Shown here in pieces: positions 20,770-31,399 of a stretch of 64,000 bases of DNA (positions are counted from its first letter, which is position 1; every line of letters begins with the position of its first letter). The stretch is from contig JBBBDQ010000403.1 in assembly GCA_037127315.1 (NCBI GenBank), positions 1,080,501 through 1,144,500 of the forward strand, written 5' to 3'. The stretch is from Ascarosepion bandense (lineage: Eukaryota > Mollusca > Cephalopoda > Sepiida > Sepiidae). Under the pieces are notes generated by a model, which made no database searches, was not told where the DNA came from, and saw nothing but the letters and a program-made list of their open reading frames with translations. The position numbers were made by a program, and so were the translations under genes.

Positions 20770-21140
20770 CTGGCTGGCAACGTTCCAGCCTGTGTCGATT
20801 CCGCCAGACGTTAACGACTTCCCAGCCAGTGCCTATCATACCAGATGCTGACGTCATTCTTGCCGACCACGATGACATTCCAGCCTAAGCCGTTCATGCC
20901 AGACACTGATTTGCCAGATGCTGATCTGTCAGACGCTGAAGACTTTCCAGCCTGTGCCTTTCGTACCTGACGCTGACGACGTTCCTGGCGACCGATAACG
21001 ATGTTATAGCTTGTGCCATTCATGTCACACACCGAAAACGTCTATGACATCGTAAACCATTCATTCCAGACTCTGACGACGTTCCAGCCTGTGCTATCCG
21101 TGACGACATTTCCTGCCAACTTCTGCCGACATTCCAGCCT
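20770..21140 (+). repeat. degenerate minisatellite, unit about 37 bp
   Basis: Repeated words GACGTTCCAGCCTGTGCC and CATGCCAGACGCTGAC recur at about 37-bp spacing (about 20777, 20814, 20939, 21076) with larger gaps from divergence. No protein-coding periodicity is maintained. Confidence 0.65.
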
Positions 21141-21149
21141 TATTCTGAT

Positions 21150-22300
21150 TTATTTCATGCTGTTTACTCGTCGATTTTACCACAATAAAATTGACATTGA
21201 AACTCAACAGCTTCGCCTGAGTCTCCTCATTGTATTTGCTGTTTTCACGTATACAAAATTTCGCGGGGTCGATTCACTCACATATTGGCTTCGCAACACA
21301 ATAACCGAACAGCTCTAAAATTAACAAGACAAGATATCCATAGACGTGGACTCCAGAAAGAGAACAATATATCCTCACAGATTAAAGGATCCAGTTTGAA
21401 ATATCTTGAAGATTTCTTTCCCGAACATTTTCTCAAGGATTTTTTCAATGACTAAGACTTCGTGTTTAACCTTGGAACACTGACCATCAATTAAAATTAC
21501 ATCTCTACTAACTATGGGTATATCATATCTGATTTTGAAAATATCAGAAAAAATATTAAATATAAATCTTTATTTGAAATACTTTACATGCAGGCACGTT
21601 AAAATTTGGAATTTGAGTTGACACTAATAAGAACTGGAAAACATTATTTAGGTCAGAAAATCAGGCACTGACAATTTAATCAAATTGTAATGAAAATATC
21701 GTCATTTGCGCTGGGTTCTCTACACCCATGGTTAGTGTTCTCGGGTTAAAAATGCCTTTATTTATAACGTATAATTTGACGAAAGATCAAATTCCATGTG
21801 ACCGCCATCTTGTCTCCATTTTTTATGAGTGGAGAGAAACACGCAACAGGCCGGGATTTGACACAATAGCAGAAGCAATCAAATTCAGATAAAAAAAAAA
21901 GTGTATAAACAGTAAAAACTTAACTAAAGGTAGTCGATTTTCAAATATCGCCGAGTTTAGCGTATAAAACTATTTTCAAATACGAAACACTAAATCATCT
22001 CCCCGACATTGCTTTAAATAGTCTCATATTTTGAACACATTTTCCGTTAATAAATTTTAAAAATATATAATTCAATTTTTGTAAGCATTAATAATTTGTA
22101 AACTAAAAATGAATAGTTATAATAGAAAATAAATAATAAAAATTAAAAAATGAAATAATATAAATAATTATAATAAATAATTAAAATAAAAATAATTAAA
22201 ATTAAAAATGATCGACCCCTTTGAATGTGAGAAGCTTTTTTATACAAAATAAAAAGGAATGCAAACAATAGCGGTTGAAATGTAATAATAAGAATTTTGT
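21150..22300. other. AT-rich DNA, no recognised gene
   Basis: No coding motif, SINE head or LINE motif found. 22040-22210 is almost pure A/T. Confidence 0.5.
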
Positions 22301-22360
22301 GCGCACACGCACACACACACACACAAACACAAACACACACACACACACATATATAACGTA

Positions 22361-22396
<36 letters not shown>

Positions 22397-22443
22397 CGTA
22401 GAATACATACATATATATATATATATAACGTAGAATACATACA

Positions 22444-22536
<93 letters not shown>
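22300..22536. repeat. compound microsatellite (CA)n-(TA)n-(GATA)n
   Basis: CA array 22308-22350, then TA arrays separated by three copies of ATAACGTAGAATA, then GATA repeats 22488-22536. The ATAACGTAGAATA interruptions show higher-order duplication of the array. Confidence 0.95.
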
Positions 22537-22539
22537 ATG

Positions 22540-22860
22540 TAACCCCAATTTCTACTTCTTTTCTCGCACTTCCCGCCTGTGGAATTCTCTTCCATATACT
22601 TGCTTCTCCGATAGCTACAATCTCCAGGATTTGAAATGTAAGGTCAATAGACACCTCTTATCACACTAACTCGCATCCATTCTCTCAAACACTCTTCCCA
22701 TCTACTCAACCCTCATCCTCGATATCCTCACCCGTCTATCACCCTCCTTCCGATATTTCCTATAACTAACCACTCTTTCTCATCACTTTCTCCTATGTAA
22801 CACCCCTGCGCAATAGTGCTAGTGGAATGCCTTGCTTGGGGTGAAATGATTAATATATAT
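22540..22860 (+). mobile_element. 5'-truncated Jockey-group LINE 3' end
   Basis: Final coding segment with TSRLWNSLP-like and DGYNLQ-like remnants, 3' UTR and the GCCTTGCTTGGGGTG tail, followed by AAATGATTAA and TA repeats. It is more diverged than the 1.1 and 56.2 kb copies. Confidence 0.8.
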
Positions 22861-22867
22861 ATATATA

Positions 22868-22908
22868 TTAGTCATCCACATACAAAGCCTGTTTCGATGT
22901 ATAACAGC

Positions 22909-22912
<4 letters not shown>
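22868..22912 (-). mobile_element. SINE family B, 3' end only
   Basis: TTAGTCATCCACATAC and CTGTTTCGATGTATAACAGC match the reversed 3' end of family B. The rest is replaced by a CA array. Confidence 0.5.

Positions 22913-22913
<1 letters not shown>

Positions 22914-22978
<65 letters not shown>
22914..22978. repeat. (CA)n(TA)n microsatellite
   Basis: CA array passing into a TA array. Confidence 0.95.
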
Positions 22979-23039
22979 TACGTTGGTTTTCCAAAGTCTT
23001 CCTATATTCAGAATATAAGGATAAGTAATGATGATATGC

Positions 23040-23306
23040 ATTGTGCTGCAGTGGATATCGGCTCGTAACGAGAAATCGGTGAGCCGAGTTCGAATGCCAT
23101 TTGCATTCGCGCAAATATTCTTGTGAAAGGAATGGATTTGTCTCTTCTCCTACGAAATATGGGTTAAGTAGCAGGATAGATTTGTTTCTACCGAAGAAAG
23201 TAATGGCAACCTACTGCGGGAAAATCTTCTAGACAGTCAAACATGAATCTTTTGAGATGATCGCCCAAGTGCGTATCCCGTATGGCATTGAACTAGCTGA
23301 ATGATA
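23040..23306 (+). mobile_element. tRNA-derived SINE, family A, diverged
   Basis: Head TTGTGCTGCAGTGGATATCG and box-B-like GAGTTCGAATGCC, body, and tail GTATGGCATTGAACTAGC. Several small deletions show it is older than the 1.7, 26.7 and 32.0 kb copies. Confidence 0.85.
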
Positions 23307-23849
23307 CGTTGACTTCCAAAGGTTAATTACATAATAGACATTAAACGCCAAATTTAATATAACCAATTTAGGCAATAAATTATTTATGATTAGCTTTATA
23401 ACTTCTACTATAGTTTTAACATTGTTTTCACACTAAAGGTATAACTCGTTGTTGGCACGCCCAGATGAAAATGTATAAAAACATTACCAAGTACGAGATG
23501 AATCGTAGTCGGTTTCACAATATCCACTGACAACATCTAGTTATCTCAAGGTGGGCAATGAGCTAATCTAATTCAGTATTCGGAAAATTGTTTTGGATGT
23601 TAATTTAGATGACACCTTAATTTTCCCACAGGAAACGCGTAAGTACGATTTTCTGAACATTAAAAATATCATCCATATTTTCTTGCTTGTGAGTGTGTAA
23701 ATTCGTCTCTATTTCTCTCTATGATACATGATGATGATTGTTACTTTTTTTGCAGATAACCATTTTTTCATTTGGTAACTTTTTTGTCTTTTCGAATTTT
23801 ATTCTTTCCATTATTTTTACGTGAGCTAACGCTCTGCTATGGGCCCGTT

Positions 23850-24130
23850 AGTGATTCATAAGGCCAGCTCACTTTCACTTTTCTTACACACATGGCAAAC
23901 ATTAAGTTTATCTGTGTAATCTATGTTGGAAACTTATCAGTCCTGTGTACAACCATGTGACGTTTCAGTTCGGCAACAGACTGACAAATCTTCTAACAAA
24001 ACTCGCACAAGTAACCTGTATGCCTTTCTGGTAGGATTGCATTCATAGGAGTTTGAACCTCTCTGGTGGGATCTCATGTGAATGGATAAAACAGTAGTCG
24101 AGTGAGAAACTTTTCCACAAATACTTCAAG
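23850..24130 (-). pseudogene. C2H2 zinc-finger gene relic, at least three fingers
   Basis: Reading the minus strand: SICGKVSHSTTVLSIHMRSH, with a TGA at the first Cys position, gives C-x2-C-x12-H-x3-H spacing. After a frame change, HTGYLCEFC, a stop, then KICQSVAELKRHMVVH again gives C-x2-C-x12-H-x3-H. A third, DKLNVCHVCKKSESELAL, matches the start of another finger. HTG linker remnants connect them. Large C2H2 expansions are a known feature of cephalopod genomes. Processed copy or decayed exon cannot be distinguished. Confidence 0.65.
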
Positions 24131-24389
24131 TGTGTTAGTGTCGTAATAATTCTGGAACAAATCTTATTTCTCACTTCCTAATGGCGCGCTTTTTGTTGAA
24201 ATGTTCAATTTTCTTCTGCTCAAAATAGTCGCAGCGTTCCAAACTCAACTTCATCCAACCAGATCCATCTCAAGGAACAGTTTCTCAGTTTTCAACATTA
24301 ACGCCAAAAGTCTTTAGGTTACATTCAACTATATCCTTGATACGATTTTTTTTTACTTATAAGCAAGTAGATTATCTTGCAGCAACTTA

Positions 24390-24392
<3 letters not shown>

Positions 24393-24422
<30 letters not shown>
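24393..24422. repeat. (TA)n microsatellite
   Basis: TA array at the end of the unknown element E copy that follows. Confidence 0.95.
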
Positions 24423-24423
<1 letters not shown>

Positions 24424-24426
<3 letters not shown>

Positions 24427-24700
24427 CGATTTTCTGAACTATTGTAAGAACTGCAACCTTGAAACTTCTGAATGTCGTTTCTTATGTCTTTGTCTATGAG
24501 TGTTTCAAATTTGATTAAAATCGGACCACTCCTTCTATAACCCAATTTTTTCGATTATCGATTTTTGATATTTATCGGGGGTACCTCGACACAAAACCTA
24601 GCTAAGAACACTCGCAGACGCTTATAGTACAACTGTGTAAATTTTCAAGAAAATCGGTTCAGCCGTTTTGGAGTCTATAAGGTAACACACACAGAGACAA
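24424..24700 (-). mobile_element. unknown dispersed element E, copy 1
   Basis: Minus-strand copy of a roughly 275-bp sequence also at 27938-28206 and 38543-38815. Shared words include GTACTATAAGCGTCTGCGAG and GGTTTTGTGTCGAGGTACC, in forward sense. It lies between a TG/TA-rich start and a TA-rich end. It has no coding capacity, so it is a non-autonomous element or terminal part of a larger one. Confidence 0.75.
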
Positions 24701-24715
24701 AGTTCTATTTATAAA

Positions 24716-24719
<4 letters not shown>

Positions 24720-24782
<63 letters not shown>
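24720..24782. repeat. (TA)n(TG)n microsatellite
   Basis: TA array passing into a TG array, preceding the PLE 3' half. Confidence 0.95.
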
Positions 24783-24784
<2 letters not shown>

Positions 24785-25590
24785 AAGCAGCAAATTTTCT
24801 TTTAAACGTGTCAGATTAAATAACTACTACAAAATAGTACTTATACACAACTTAATTAACCGAGCACAAATCAACTCCTCCACAAAAAAGATATTTTACT
24901 CTGAACTAAAAAATATTAAGCAGACTCTTATTAATAATGACTTCCCAAACAACATTGTAGATGAAGAAATAAGAGGATATTTCAAAAACCTCAATACACA
25001 TCAAACAAAACATGGTATTTCCACAAAAGACCCTAAACATATCAAACTCTTCTATTGCAACCAGATGCACGATAACTGCAAACAGGATGATAAGATAACA
25101 AAAAAACTCCTGTTGATCCTAATAAAAAATTAAAATTAGTAATATATTATAAAAAGTACAATACTACTAATTTAATTATCCGTAATAACTCCTCCTCACC
25201 AACTGATGTGTTACGTAAAACCAACATTCTACATCAATTAAAATGTCCCTTGGAAGAATATATCTCCGACAAAAAACAAATATATATGTTGGATTTACAA
25301 CAACTACATTAACTAGACGTCTTACATTACATTTGTCTGATCATTCATGCATTTCTAGATATCTACAACAACGCTGCTGTCTACATTCACAATATAAAAA
25401 AATAATGATCAATAATGCAACTATCGTACACCAAGAAAACAACAAAAGCAAACTACAGATTCTCGAGGCAATATTCATGAAAACACTTAAGCCGTCAATT
25501 AATAAAATCAGCTATGAATACTGTAGTAATCTTTTAAAATGTTTGTATAAAGAACAGTTTTTTCCTGCTTTAACGCGTGCATGACCATAA
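24783..25590 (+). pseudogene. PLE 3' half: RT thumb and GIY-YIG endonuclease
   Basis: Frame 1 to 25133 reads KIVLIHNLINRAQINSS, then ELKNIKQTLINNDFPNNIVD and KHIKLFYCNQMHDNCKQDD: the thumb/connector of PLE reverse transcriptase. A frame change leads through LVIYYKKYNTTNLIIRNN to the GIY-YIG domain at 25243-25584: NIYVGFTTTTLTRRLTLHLS, then ILEAIFMKTLKPSIN. The YVG and the R of TRRL correspond to the GIY-YIG core and catalytic Arg, and the E of LEA to the metal-binding Glu. At least two frame breaks inactivate it. The RT palm is absent. Confidence 0.85.
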
Positions 25591-25930
25591 CATAACAACA
25601 TATAAAACAAATTCCATTTTGGATAATTTTCACATTCTAATGAACGCTAGCAATTTGTCAACCGTTACATTTGAAGCAGAAAAAAATGTACAGTTTTTTT
25701 TTCAACACAGTTTTCCAGTTATATTTGTTACCATAACTCACACCCCTGGAGATGATCTCGGAAAGAGGTTGAAAGTACTTGGGTACCTTAAGAAATGAAT
25801 GAAAATAACATTTGTCAACGTTACAACTCGTTTCTGACATGTTTTGATTGTAATACGCGAAAGATTATCCATGAGTATGAACGGATTTTATCAAAAATAA
25901 GCAAAAAAATGTTTGCCATTTATATAATCT

Positions 25931-25935
<5 letters not shown>
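25591..25935 (+). mobile_element. PLE 3' non-coding end and second terminal repeat start
   Basis: After the endonuclease stop, the DNA has no long coding region until RKIIHEYERILSKISKKM (about 25850-25920), which parallels the LRYERILHKINRQNL segment at 10.8 kb. It then ends at a TA array. This is what a 3' pseudo-LTR copy of the element's 5' region would look like. Confidence 0.5.

Positions 25936-26021
<86 letters not shown>
25934..26021. repeat. (TA)n(TG)n microsatellite
   Basis: TA array followed by TG array. Confidence 0.95.
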
Positions 26022-26129
26022 AAATCACATAACGTGCCTTCTATTTGTCATCTTGAAGTAATCTACCTCATTCGTAGAAGAGTATTTAATGCAGCAGGTG
26101 GGTTAGTCTACTTTACTATAATGGACCTG

Positions 26130-26512
26130 TCCAACACATTTGCATGAGTGGATTTCATCATAGAACCGCATTTACGCACTGCGTCTGCTATTCAGTGACT
26201 GTTATCGTTGCTTAGCAATGTTTTATGTCAACACAAGATAAAATCATCTTTGATGGTAGATGTCTTTATGTTAACGTCCCTGTAAACTTTCTGAAGATGG
26301 CTCATGTGAGCCGAAGGGTTAAAACCAGAATAATAATAAAAAATATCCAAATGTTGGACAATTTTTGTCTCTATTTTCACCTAAAATTAAAGCGAAAATA
26401 CGATGTTTAGAACGGCTCATGATAAAACATAACAGACATTCATTGTCTGTTATATTTATCAGTATATGTTTAGAAAATTATCTGCTGCCTTGATACACTA
26501 TATATATGTATT
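26130..26512 (+). mobile_element. PLE 5' leader and N-terminal fragment
   Basis: Leader sequence with TTTTATGTCAACACAAGATA and a CTGAAGATGGCTCATGTGAG ribozyme-like core at 26291 (GAAG instead of GAAA). Then a decayed N-terminal segment with NVGEF-like and RLERLMIKHN-like remnants, ending GCCTTGATACAC and a short TA stretch. Same family as 17.5-18.1 kb. Confidence 0.7.
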
Positions 26513-26614
26513 TTTTTTCCATTTGTAAACGAAATTGAAATGTAATTGTATTGAATAGTTTTTAATACAAATGTGCACTGGTCTAATTTTATTATGACAA
26601 AAAACTAAATAATT

Positions 26615-26619
<5 letters not shown>

Positions 26620-26660
<41 letters not shown>
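26620..26660. repeat. (TA)n microsatellite
   Basis: TA array. Confidence 0.95.
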
Positions 26661-26664
<4 letters not shown>

Positions 26665-26746
26665 TGTAGACAGTTTTTCTTATATATAGATTTATATATA
26701 CATTTTTCCGCACCGGTAACACAAGATAAATATTCCAGTAATGACT

Positions 26747-27055
26747 GGATGTGCGTTGTGGTGCAGTAGATATCGGCTCGGAACTAGAAATCGGGAAGCC
26801 GAGTTCAAATTCAAGTTCAATTCATTGCATTCACTTACGCGCAAATACGCTTGGGAAAGGTATTAATCCGTTTCTTCCTTCCAGTTATGGGTTAAATAAA
26901 AGGACAGATTGGGTTATAACCTTGGCTGGCAACCAATCTACCGCAGAAAGCAATGGCAACCTACTGCGGGATAATATTCTGCCCAGTCAGTCATGTCTCT
27001 TTCGAGACATGATCGCCTAAGCGTGTTTCACGTATGGCAATTAACTGACTGACTG
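26747..27055 (+). mobile_element. tRNA-derived SINE, family A, full length
   Basis: Complete copy from GGATGTGCGTTGTGGTGCAG to the TTAACTGACTGACTG tail. Flanked by a perfect 7-bp target-site duplication AATGACT at 26740-26746 and 27056-27062. A small internal duplication CAAATTCAAGTTCAA disturbs the sequence just after box B. Confidence 0.9.
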
Positions 27056-27062
27056 AATGACT

Positions 27063-27870
27063 TAGTACTTCTTCCAGAACTAACCAACAGACTTCATTCA
27101 AACTACGAGCCTCATAACTAAAAAACTAAAAAGATAAATATTTGTTTCCTTTTTGGCAAATGACGGTAAAACTCAACATCCGCCAGAAGTGATGACTTTT
27201 GGCACACCATTTTGATTCGAAAATATATTTTAGTCAAATTCGCCTACCTTCATCCGCTTAAAACATTTTGACCAACGCCCTAAATCCACTTCGTCATAAA
27301 TAGAAAAGATTGATGTTAAATAAAGGGTATTTTTTTTCTTCAACCTTTCGACAAGTTCAGATTTTGAAGTACTTTGCTCTTCATATCGACTTGAGACCAA
27401 AAGAAGAAAAACTAACAACGCCCGTTCTTAGGGAGTTTACTCATTATGACACACCTCATCCCACAATACTCTTACAGCTCAACATAACCTTAAAGCTGAA
27501 GCTTTCTATTTATTTGCTGATTAGAAAATACAAGATTTACGTTTTGGAAACAGATCTTTAGAAAGTTTTTAATTAATTTGGAAATCCATAAATATTTTGC
27601 TGCTGCTTGTCATGCTTGACTGCACTCACTCTTTTCTTATAGGCTGTTGCTGTTAAATAGCATAATTGCGCTTTGTTTTGCTATGACGGCTTCTTCTAGC
27701 CTAATTGGTAAGGCTCGCTTGGTTTAAAAGTGGTTTCCCTTAAGGAAAAGGGGATTATGACATTTGCACATTCCTTCTGAGATATACTGCTTACAAATAA
27801 GCTGGAAAAAGCCATTTGAATGATAACTAAATGGCTTGTTTTTTTATTTATCTAAACTTATTTATAAATG
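27063..27870. other. AT-rich DNA, no recognised gene
   Basis: No RT, SINE or zinc-finger motif recognised. Short open frames here have no family resemblance I know. Confidence 0.5.
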
Positions 27871-27874
27871 GTAC

Positions 27875-27876
<2 letters not shown>

Positions 27877-27938
<62 letters not shown>
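27877..27938. repeat. (TG)n microsatellite
   Basis: Pure TG array of about 60 bp at the start of element E copy 2. In copy 3 the TG run is at the same place, so it is probably part of the element. Confidence 0.95.
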
Positions 27939-27941
<3 letters not shown>

Positions 27942-28206
27942 GTTACCTATAGACTTCGAAACGGTTGAAACGATTTTCTTGAAAATTTACACAGTTGTAC
28001 TATAAGCGTCTGCGAGTGTTCTTAGCTAGGTTTTGTGTCGAGGTACCCCCGATAAATATTTAAAATCGATAATCGCAAAAATCGGGTTATAGAAGGAGTG
28101 GTCCGATTTTAATAAAATTTGATACACTCATAGACAAAGACATAAGAAACGATATTCAGAAGTTTCAAGGTTGCAGTTCTTACAATAGTACATAAAATCG
28201 ATAATA
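27939..28206 (+). mobile_element. unknown dispersed element E, copy 2
   Basis: CCGTTACCTATAGACTTCG through AAAATCGATAATATAT. Highly similar to copies at 24.4-24.7 kb (reverse) and 38.54-38.82 kb (forward). Confidence 0.8.
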
Positions 28207-28215
28207 TATATATAT

Positions 28216-28588
28216 AAAAGGCAAGATGTTTGTGTGTGCGTCTGTTTATCTGCCTGTATGTCTGTAATTTTTCAGCCCTTTTATTTCAGTTTTTGCTTCG
28301 GATTTGGCTCTAAATAGGTATAATTGTAGTTTTTAGTCTCAAGCATGATACCATTTACTCAGAGGACTTATTTAGCCTTCAAAATTCAGTTTACGATGAA
28401 AAAAACCTATTTGATATCGATACCAGGAAATCAGAATTTGACTTACATCCATTCATTTTTCTTTCAGTCTACGGTTTCGCTTTAACTGGAAACAACTATT
28501 GCTTTTTAGTCTTTCGTGCCAAATCTCTCTCATAATGTAAATAATATATTTTATAATCGTTTTACCACAAACAATGCAGGACCGCTAG
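28216..28588 (+). mobile_element. candidate Helitron-like segment
   Basis: Starts with AAGGCAAGATGTTTGTGTG next to element E and ends GGACCGCTAG with T following. A similar start at 38853 ends CTGCTAG with T following. Ending in CTAG before a host T is a Helitron habit, but I see no convincing 3' hairpin and no Rep/helicase coding. E and this segment may be one element. Confidence 0.3.
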
Positions 28589-28609
28589 TGGTTCGCAGGG
28601 GATTACAGT

Positions 28610-28880
28610 CTGAAAAAAAAAAAAGAAGGAACAGGAGATATCGAAGAAAGGATAAGAGAAAGATGGGAATCATAGAGATAGAAGATGGTAATTAACGTTG
28701 CATTTAAACTTTTGGAGATGGTTTCTATCAGGGATGCAAGTATGTAAAATGGAGTTCGACAGGCGGGGAGTGCGAGAAAATAAACTGATAAACTAGAAAT
28801 ACGATTTCATTCGACTATTTTGACGGTAAACTATATTGACGGTAAGATGGGGACTAGACGTTACTCTAGTAGCAAGAGGA
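28610..28880 (-). mobile_element. old Jockey-group LINE 3' remnant
   Basis: Contains AACGTTGCATTTAAAC and GGCGGGGAGTGCGAGAAAA, matching in reverse sense the family's conserved KCKVN and TSRLWN regions. The 3' tail word is lost. Confidence 0.65.
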
Positions 28881-29029
28881 AAATGTGGACGCCGATGTCG
28901 ACGATTAGAGTTGACAGTCTGTTTCATGCTTAAACACAATCTTCTGCCTTGAAAATTGCATTCAAGCATGAAACACTTTATTGACCTCCAGTGCCCATTG
29001 TATTTACATACGCTCTGTCCATGATATTG

Positions 29030-29200
29030 AGCACTTTTACCTATAAATATCTTCTTTTATGTGCCGTGTCCTTTCTGGATGTAGGCGATCATGGCCCTCA
29101 ACGCCTTCCTGTCTTTTGTAGCTCTTAATGTTTTGTCTTTTTGTTATTTCTCCCAAACCCTGTTCTACGATCCTTTTACAATCTGTCCTGTGAGTATCAA
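29030..29200 (-). mobile_element. RTE-like LINE 3' UTR remnant
   Basis: GTAGGCGATCATGGCCCTC and GTAGCTCTTAATGTTTTG correspond to the reversed 3' end of the RTE-like family (compare 16450-16560 and 56930-57060). Confidence 0.65.
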
Positions 29201-29471
29201 GCAAAATTCTTAAGGTTTAAAAAAACGGCACCAATTTCCTCATATTTTCACATCCAAGCAAAACTCTGCTAATTTCACGAATCCAACTAAAAATAGAGCC
29301 AACTTTTATTACTATGCGATCTATGATTTGTGCAAAAATTATAAAAACTTAATAATAAAATTTAATAAACTTAAGTATCTGGTTATGTCTTGAAGGCTGT
29401 CACAATGCGTTGAGTAAAATAAAGGAAGATAAAGAAGTTTTTGGGTATTACCTATTTATTAAACATTAATA

Positions 29472-29497
29472 TTTCGAGATCAAAATCTCATCTTCAG
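29472..29497 (-). ncRNA. hammerhead-ribozyme-like core
   Basis: Minus strand: CTGAAGA, T, GAGAT-TTTG-ATCTC, GAAA. The layout is identical to the motif at 17890-17915 but with a different 5-bp stem, i.e. the pairing is preserved while the sequence changes. Surrounding DNA is not a recognised PLE ORF. Confidence 0.45.
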
Positions 29498-29632
29498 AAT
29501 GGCAGAGAAGTGTGTGTCTGTCTGTCTGTCCGAGTGTGTTCCTGGCCTTTCAAAGAATGGTGATTCCTGGCTGGTTCGCTGGCTGTCTGCTGCTGCTGCT
29601 GCCATTAATTTTTCCCCTCTTTTTGCTGTGTT

Positions 29633-29634
<2 letters not shown>

Positions 29635-29691
<57 letters not shown>

Positions 29692-29730
29692 ACATGTGCG
29701 TGTGTGTATGTGTGTGTGTGCGCGTGTTTA
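29635..29730. repeat. (TG)n microsatellite
   Basis: Long TG array with CG and CA interruptions. Confidence 0.95.
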
Positions 29731-29739
29731 TGGTATATG

Positions 29740-30550
29740 TGTGTGATTTATAATCCTTTTTGGTCTGATGATATTAGTCTGCTCATATGTGTGGTTTATC
29801 TAAGTGTGACCTGACCGTTGTTTTGACTTTTGAATAAACTTAAATTCTATGATCTGAAAAAGTGTCATGTATTTACGATTACCTTGGATTAGTAAGATTA
29901 ACATAACATTAAAATTTTTCAAATTGCGCTGCTTCTTTTATTTTTCTGCCAATCCACAATTTGTTTTCAATTCCCAACCTACTTTAAAATTAATTCGTAA
30001 AGATGTTCTGCATCACCCTGTCGTCATGCTAGTTCGGTAATTTATCATTTTAAACATCAATGCGATGCAAAACTAATCAGAGGTTGGGCGTGAGAATTGA
30101 TCAGCATATACGAGCCAAGATCCATAGAGAGCAGTACATACACTTGTCAGTATATCCGGGTCTGCGATTTCAGAACAGCTAACAAGTAATATAATTTGTG
30201 CTTTATCTTCTGTCTGCCTGAACCTTCTTTCAGTTGCCATCAAAGCACATTCAGATTTCCATTAAAAGTTGCTCGAATGGTTTTCTGGAGAATGCGTTGT
30301 GTTTGGAAAATAAAAAAAACATTCGTATAACTTTAGTTACATACATAAAGTATCCATACATTCAGTAAAAAGCAAAAATATAATCATCCTTTATAATGGC
30401 TAAAAGAATAACCGAAAGCGCTCAGATATACAAAACATTCGGACAATTTCCACATACATTATTTCCAGAAAAGATAATTATACGAACATAAGAAAAATTT
30501 ATCTATACTACTGAGATGAGGTATATTGACATTGTTTACACTCTTCAGAA
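29740..30550. other. AT-rich DNA, no recognised gene
   Basis: No motif recognised on either strand. Confidence 0.5.
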
Positions 30551-30552
30551 AT

Positions 30553-30870
30553 TGGAGTAGATAGACTAAACTATCGCCCGGTTCACACCCCACCCACGTC
30601 TATTGAACAGGTGAAGAGGCTCATCCCTTGTTCCCTGTTTAGGATGTGGTTTCCGGCTTTCTCTTTTCCAATCTTTCCACTTTTCTCGTTTGTTAATTTT
30701 TTTCAATTGGAGCAGATAGACTGAACTATCGCCCGGTTCACACTCCACCCACGTCTATTGAACAGATGTAGAGGCTCATCCTTTGTTCCCTGTTTAGGAT
30801 GTGGTTTCCGGCTTTCTCTTTTCCAATCTTTCCACCTTTCCTTTTTTGTTTATTTTAAGGGTTAAAAAAT
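30553..30870 (+). mobile_element. short element D in tandem duplicate
   Basis: Two head-to-tail copies (about 30553-30709 and 30710-30865) of a unit reading AACTATCGCCCGGTTCACAC, then ACCCACGTCTATTGAACAG and GATGTGGTTTCCGGC. Full-length reversed copies at 55.15-55.32 and 60.05-60.26 kb end with the Jockey-group LINE tail. It is likely a SINE or short LINE derivative mobilised by that LINE. Confidence 0.65.
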
Positions 30871-31089
30871 TAACCTTTTTCTCTAAATTCAAAGTTTTAT
30901 ATGTTAGCCCAGGATAAATCGTGAGTGGGGAGGCGTGGGGGGTGAATAAATTGTTTTAATGTCTTATTTTAAACTCGGTCAGATTTTGCGTGTATGTATG
31001 TATGTGTGTGTGCTTACACATTAAATGGCCCAAATATATGCAAGTCACTCACGCACAAAACAATCATACGCTTATACGATATATAAGTC

Positions 31090-31385
31090 AGTCGCTTGGT
31101 AGATCATGTCTATTCTGAGACATGACTGACTAGGTAGAAGATTTTCTCGCAGTGGTTTGCCATTTTTTTTTACGGTAGACTGATTGCCAGAACGCAATCT
31201 GTAGACTGGCTATAGAACGCAGTTTGTCCTGCTATTTGATCCATAACTGGCGGGAGAAGAGATGAATTCTTAACTTTCACAAGGGCATTTGAGTGTAACT
31301 AAATGCAATGAATTCAACTGGAATTCGAACTTGGCTCTCCAATTTCTCATTCCGGGCTGATATTCAGTGCACCACAACACACTTA
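31090..31385 (-). mobile_element. tRNA-derived SINE, family A, diverged
   Basis: Reversed copy with head ACCACAACACACTT and box-B complement GGAATTCGAACTTGG; contains a small duplication (CGCAATCTGTAGACTGG region). Confidence 0.8.
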
Positions 31386-31399
31386 CATTATATACACGC

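Noticed and set aside
20059..20814. 251-codon open frame on the plus strand
   Set aside because: It crosses the boundary between an antisense LINE (to 20251) and a tandem repeat; no domain is recognisable and it is rich in R and S as expected of a chance GC-rich frame.
22143..22654. Overlapping 100-150 codon frames rich in I, Y, C and V
   Set aside because: They are translations of (TA)n, (CA)n and (GATA)n microsatellites.
29499..29814. Frames with long CVCVCV runs
   Set aside because: Translation of a (TG)n array; the surrounding sequence shows no coding motif.
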